Shown: positions 61,205 to 64,000 of the stretch, one piece after another
Layout of the letters: each line of letters starts with the position of its first letter
How positions within the stretch are numbered: position 1 is the first letter of the stretch
Assembly (NCBI GenBank): GCA_963716095.1
Contig: CAVQSV010000005.1
Coordinates: forward strand, 124,001 to 188,000
DNA: 64,000 bases
Direction of reading: 5' to 3'
Source: Sva-07 sp963716095
Lineage (GTDB): Bacteria; Actinomycetota; Acidimicrobiia; Acidimicrobiales; Ilumatobacteraceae
Position numbers and translations under genes: made by a program
Notes under the pieces: model-generated
Database searches by the model: none
Told to the model about the DNA's origin: nothing
Seen by the model: only the letters and a program-made list of their open reading frames with translations

Positions 61205-62803
61205 GTGACCACTCCTTCGCAGAGCGCCGGTGGTGCCCAGGAACCGGTCGCAGATCACGAGCTTCGTCAGCGCCTGCTCGATGCCACCGAGCTGCTCCGC
61301 GAGGTCGCAGCTGCGCCAGACATGCTCGCGCTCCTCACCCCGCAGCAGAAGATGGCGCTGCTCAACGCCGCCGGTGATGTCTTCCACCCCGACCCGGAGG
61401 TACGTCGGCTCCGCACCAAGGCGCTGAAACGGCAGCGTCGCTCCGATCGGGTGCGAGGTGACGAAGGCGTGCTCGGCGGTACGGGGATCCGCACGCTCCG
61501 CGACCAGGCGGTGTTCACGACACCCAACGTGATCCCGCCGGCGGACTTCGTGCAACACGACGTCGACGAACCGACGTTCCGGGAGACGCTCGACGAACAA
61601 CACTGTTACGTGTGCAAGGCGAAGTACCGCCAGATCCACCACTTCTACGACCAGCTCTGTCCGAGCTGTGCCGAGTTCAACTACGCGAAGCGTGGCGAGC
61701 TGGCCGACCTGTCGGGCACCGTTGCCCTGCTCACCGGCGGGCGGGTGAAGATCGGCTATCAGGCAGGAATCAAGCTGCTGCGATGCGGGGTGTCGCTGAT
61801 CGTCGTCACCCGCTTCCCCCGTGATGCAGCAGCTCGGTATGCGGCGGAGCCCGACTTCGCCGAGTGGGGCGATCGCCTCGAGGTGTTCGGCCTCGACCTC
61901 CGACACACGCCGAGCGTCGAGGCGTTCGCACACCACGTCTCCACCACGCGTGACCGGCTCGACTTCATCGTCAACAACGCATGCCAGACCGTGCGGCGAC
62001 CGCCGGACTTCTACCGCCACATGATGGAGGACGAGGAGTCGGCGCTCGACACGTTGGCACCTGAGGTGCTGCAGTTGATCGGCTCGTACGAGGGCCTGCG
62101 CGGGTACCACCTGTTGCCGGGCAGCGCCGACGCCGAGGCGGTGAGCGGGAGCGACGTCGCTGCGGTTGCTCCGGCTGGAGCCGTTCCACTCCCAGGGCTC
62201 ACGAAGGCCGCTGCGCTCTCGCAGACGCCGTTGCTTCCCGATGAGCTCGAGGCGCAGGGTGGGTTGTTTCCGGAGGGTCGCCTCGATCAGGACCTCCAGC
62301 AGGTCGACCTGCGTGAACGGAACTCGTGGCGGCTCCTGCTCCACGAGGTGTCGTCGGTGGAGTTGCTCGAAACCCAGCTCGTCAACGCGGTGGCACCGTT
62401 CGTGTTGAACGCTCGGTTGAAGCCGTTGATGGAGGCCACACCTGGCGGTCACAAGCACGTGGTGAACGTGTCGGCCGTCGAGGGGCAGTTCTACCGGTTG
62501 GCGAAGACGACCCGCCATCCGCACACCAACATGGCCAAGGCGGCGTTGAACATGATGACGCGGACGTCGGCCACCGACTATCACGCCTCGGGCATTCACA
62601 TGAACAGTGTCGACACGGGCTGGGTGAGCGACGAGGATCCGGTGGCGATCGCCGAACAGAAGCAGGCCGAACACCGTTTCCATCCACCGCTCGACATCGT
62701 CGACGGAGCTGCCCGCATCGTCGACCCGATCATCGACGGCGTCAACACCGGCACCCACGTGTGGGGCCAGTTCCTCAAGGACTACCGGCCCACCGATTGG
62801 TGA
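61205..62803 (+). CDS. SDR-fold oxidoreductase with N-terminal zinc knuckle
   Basis: 532 residues, twice the usual SDR length. First 130 residues are helical; at about 135-160 a four-cysteine knuckle, CYVCKAKYRQ then LCPSCAEFNY, is likely to bind zinc. The SDR part follows: LLTGGRVKIGYQ (cofactor loop), IVVTRFPRD, FIVNNACQT (NNA motif). A roughly 70-residue insert comes next, then HVVNVSAVEGQFYRLAK and HTNMAKAALNMM. At the usual Tyr-x3-Lys spot the residue is Thr (TNMAK), so the canonical catalytic Tyr is missing or displaced. NVDTGWVSDED-like end (SVDTGWVSDEDP). GTG 61205 start. Function unknown. Confidence 0.8.
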   Translation: MTTPSQSAGGAQEPVADHELRQRLLDATELLREVAAAPDMLALLTPQQKMALLNAAGDVFHPDPEVRRLRTKALKRQRRSDRVRGDEGVLGGTGIRTLRDQAVFTTPNVIPPADFVQHDVDEPTFRETLDEQHCYVCKAKYRQIHHFYDQLCPSCAEFNYAKRGELADLSGTVALLTGGRVKIGYQAGIKLLRCGVSLIVVTRFPRDAAARYAAEPDFAEWGDRLEVFGLDLRHTPSVEAFAHHVSTTRDRLDFIVNNACQTVRRPPDFYRHMMEDEESALDTLAPEVLQLIGSYEGLRGYHLLPGSADAEAVSGSDVAAVAPAGAVPLPGLTKAAALSQTPLLPDELEAQGGLFPEGRLDQDLQQVDLRERNSWRLLLHEVSSVELLETQLVNAVAPFVLNARLKPLMEATPGGHKHVVNVSAVEGQFYRLAKTTRHPHTNMAKAALNMMTRTSATDYHASGIHMNSVDTGWVSDEDPVAIAEQKQAEHRFHPPLDIVDGAARIVDPIIDGVNTGTHVWGQFLKDYRPTDW

Positions 62804-62827
62804 TCAGATCCGGGGGGGCCGGCCCCG

Positions 62828-62854
62828 GACGACACGGGTCAGACCCGTGTCGTC
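62828..62854. terminator. 13-bp palindrome between convergent genes (family D copy)
   Basis: GACGACACGGGTC-A-GACCCGTGTCGTC, perfect. The central TCA (62839-62841) is the stop codon of the reverse-strand monooxygenase, so the hairpin overlaps its coding end. It follows the SDR stop by 24 bases. Confidence 0.7.
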
Positions 62855-64000
62855 TCCGGTGTTCGCTCCTGCGCCGATGCCAGCGGGGATTCGGCCGCGC
62901 GGGAGAACCGCATGACGCCGTCGTCGACGGGCGCCTTGCGGAACATCTTCTTGTCCTTGGCGTAGTCCTGCGGGTTGATCCACGGCTCGCGATCGCCCTG
63001 CTTCGGGTATCGATCTGCTGCCCGTTGGACGTAGCCGGACGTGAGATGGTCGAGCACCGGGCGCGTGGCCATCGTCGCATCGGAGGGTCGCAGGCGCGGT
63101 GTGCAGATCGTGGTGCCGGTGTCGTCCATGTGGTTGAGGAGCCGGCACACGTACCGGGCGATCAGGTCGGCGCGCAGCGTCCACGACGCGTTGACGTAGC
63201 CGAACGTCGATGCCAGGTTCGGCACGTCGGAGTAGGCGAAGCCCTTGTACATGATCGTCTCGGAGAAGTCGACGGGTTCACCGTCGACGACGAAGTCGAC
63301 CTCGCCGAGCGTCACCATGTTCAGCCCGGTGGCCGTGATGATGATGTCGGCATCGAGGTGTTCGCCCGACTGCAGCGAGATGCCGGTCTCGTCGAAGGTG
63401 TCGATGTGATCGGTGACCACCGAGGCGGAGCCGTCCTTGATCGCCTCGAACAGGTCGCCGTTCGGCACCAGGCACAACCGCTGGTCCCACGGTGCATACG
63501 TCGGGGTGAAGTGGGTGGCGACGTCGTAGTCCGGCCCGAGCGCCTTGGCCGCCCGTTCGACCAGGAAGCCCTTGGCCTTCTCGGGGTTCTTGCGCATGCG
63601 CTTGTACATCACCTGCTGGAGCGTGGTGTTCTTCTTGCGGGTGATCTCGTAGGCGACCTTGTCCGGCAACACCTTGCGGAGCCCGTTGGCGATCTTGTCG
63701 ACGTCGGGTCCGGCGGCCACGTAGGTCGGTGAGCGCTGCAGCATCGTGACGTGCGCTGCGGTCGAGGCCATCGCCGGCACCAAGGTCATGGCGGTGGCAC
63801 CGGAGCCGATCACGACCACCCGCTTGCCGGCGTAGTCGAGGTCGTCCGGCCAGTGCTGTGGGTGCACGATCTGGCCGGTGAACCGCTCGCGGCCGGCGAA
63901 CTCGGGCGTGTAGCCCTCCTTGTAGGAGTAGTAGCCCGAGCACATCGACAAGTAGTTGCACGTGTAGGTCGCCGTGCCGCCGCCGACGTCGTCGGTGAGG
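62839..64000 (-). CDS. Flavin-containing monooxygenase (Baeyer-Villiger/EthA type), 5' end outside window
   Basis: At least 386 residues of a class B flavin monooxygenase; the frame is open to the window edge. GRERFTGQIVHPQHW is the FxGxxxHxxxW fingerprint of Baeyer-Villiger/FMO enzymes (here F-T-G-x-x-x-H-P-Q-H-W). The NADPH-binding motif VVVIGSGATAMTLVP follows, then VTMLQRSPTY, and a late IITATGLNMVTL. The N-terminal FAD site lies outside. Inserts an oxygen atom next to a ketone or onto S/N, using NADPH. Close to EthA-like proteins in style. Its stop lies in the centre of a palindrome. Confidence 0.9.
   Translation of the reverse strand, partial: LTDDVGGGTATYTCNYLSMCSGYYSYKEGYTPEFAGRERFTGQIVHPQHWPDDLDYAGKRVVVIGSGATAMTLVPAMASTAAHVTMLQRSPTYVAAGPDVDKIANGLRKVLPDKVAYEITRKKNTTLQQVMYKRMRKNPEKAKGFLVERAAKALGPDYDVATHFTPTYAPWDQRLCLVPNGDLFEAIKDGSASVVTDHIDTFDETGISLQSGEHLDADIIITATGLNMVTLGEVDFVVDGEPVDFSETIMYKGFAYSDVPNLASTFGYVNASWTLRADLIARYVCRLLNHMDDTGTTICTPRLRPSDATMATRPVLDHLTSGYVQRAADRYPKQGDREPWINPQDYAKDKKMFRKAPVDDGVMRFSRAAESPLASAQERTPETTRV

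Overview
The window is GC-rich chromosomal DNA with many GTG starts and many ATGA/GTGA stop-start overlaps. It carries a CarD-type RNA polymerase regulator, an F420-type luciferase-like oxidoreductase, an EthA-like flavin monooxygenase, and TIGR03086, SRPBCC and GFA proteins. Together these point to an actinobacterium. My best guess is a marine Acidimicrobiia member close to Ilumatobacter, but that is inference from gene content and style; there is no rRNA here to prove it. I see no CRISPR array, intact insertion sequence or intact prophage.

Layout. 1-5.6 kb: end of pgsA, cinA, a PD-(D/E)XK-type protein, tRNA-Arg(TCT), carD, an EEP-family phosphatase/nuclease, a beta-hydroxyacid dehydrogenase and an F420-type oxidoreductase. 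5.6-18.3 kb: a methyltransferase, rapZ, gap-pgk-tpiA, then a full oligopeptide/nickel-type ABC transporter operon (binding protein, two permeases, two ATPases), a PH-like membrane protein, secG and tRNA-Leu(GAG). 18.3-24 kb: a serine-recombinase remnant beside tRNA-Leu, a lipoprotein, an MBL hydrolase, a WYL regulator divergent from a TIGR03086 protein, and a SulP transporter. 24.1-28.9 kb: one very large gene, apparently an inner-membrane HD-GYP phosphodiesterase fused to about nine extracellular Ig/cadherin-like repeats. 29-47 kb: mostly single-gene accessory functions (SDRs, methyltransferase, esterase-like lipoprotein, DoxX, a NarL-type two-component pair, SagB-like lipoprotein, nucleotide cyclase, P450, amine oxidase, 2-oxoglutarate dioxygenase, GFA protein, lipoproteins). 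47.5-51.5 kb: a serine hydrolase / carotenoid oxygenase / alcohol dehydrogenase / acylphosphatase run. 51.7-56 kb: small proteins, a quinone-reductase-like enzyme and an SDR. 56-61.1 kb: a reverse-strand central-carbon cluster (PEP-utilising enzyme, class I aldolase, PPi-type and ATP-type phosphofructokinases). 61.2-64 kb: an atypical SDR with a zinc knuckle and the 3' part of a flavin monooxygenase.

The two glycolytic loci (gap-pgk-tpiA and fba-pfp-pfk-PEP enzyme) together cover the fructose-6-phosphate to 3-phosphoglycerate segment. The two PFKs differ in their donor-site signature, suggesting one ATP-driven and one reversible PPi-driven step.

Two things cut across the whole window. First, several families of short intergenic inverted repeats are present (four copies of a 43-48 bp element, three of a 42 bp element, two of a 52 bp element, and five palindromes centred on GTCAGAC-like cores at gene ends). 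Second, at least fifteen single-base frameshifts fall in otherwise well-conserved genes, including gap and pfkA. These look more like base-call errors in G/C runs than like real gene decay, so the frameshifted genes are given here as full-length genes with the break marked.
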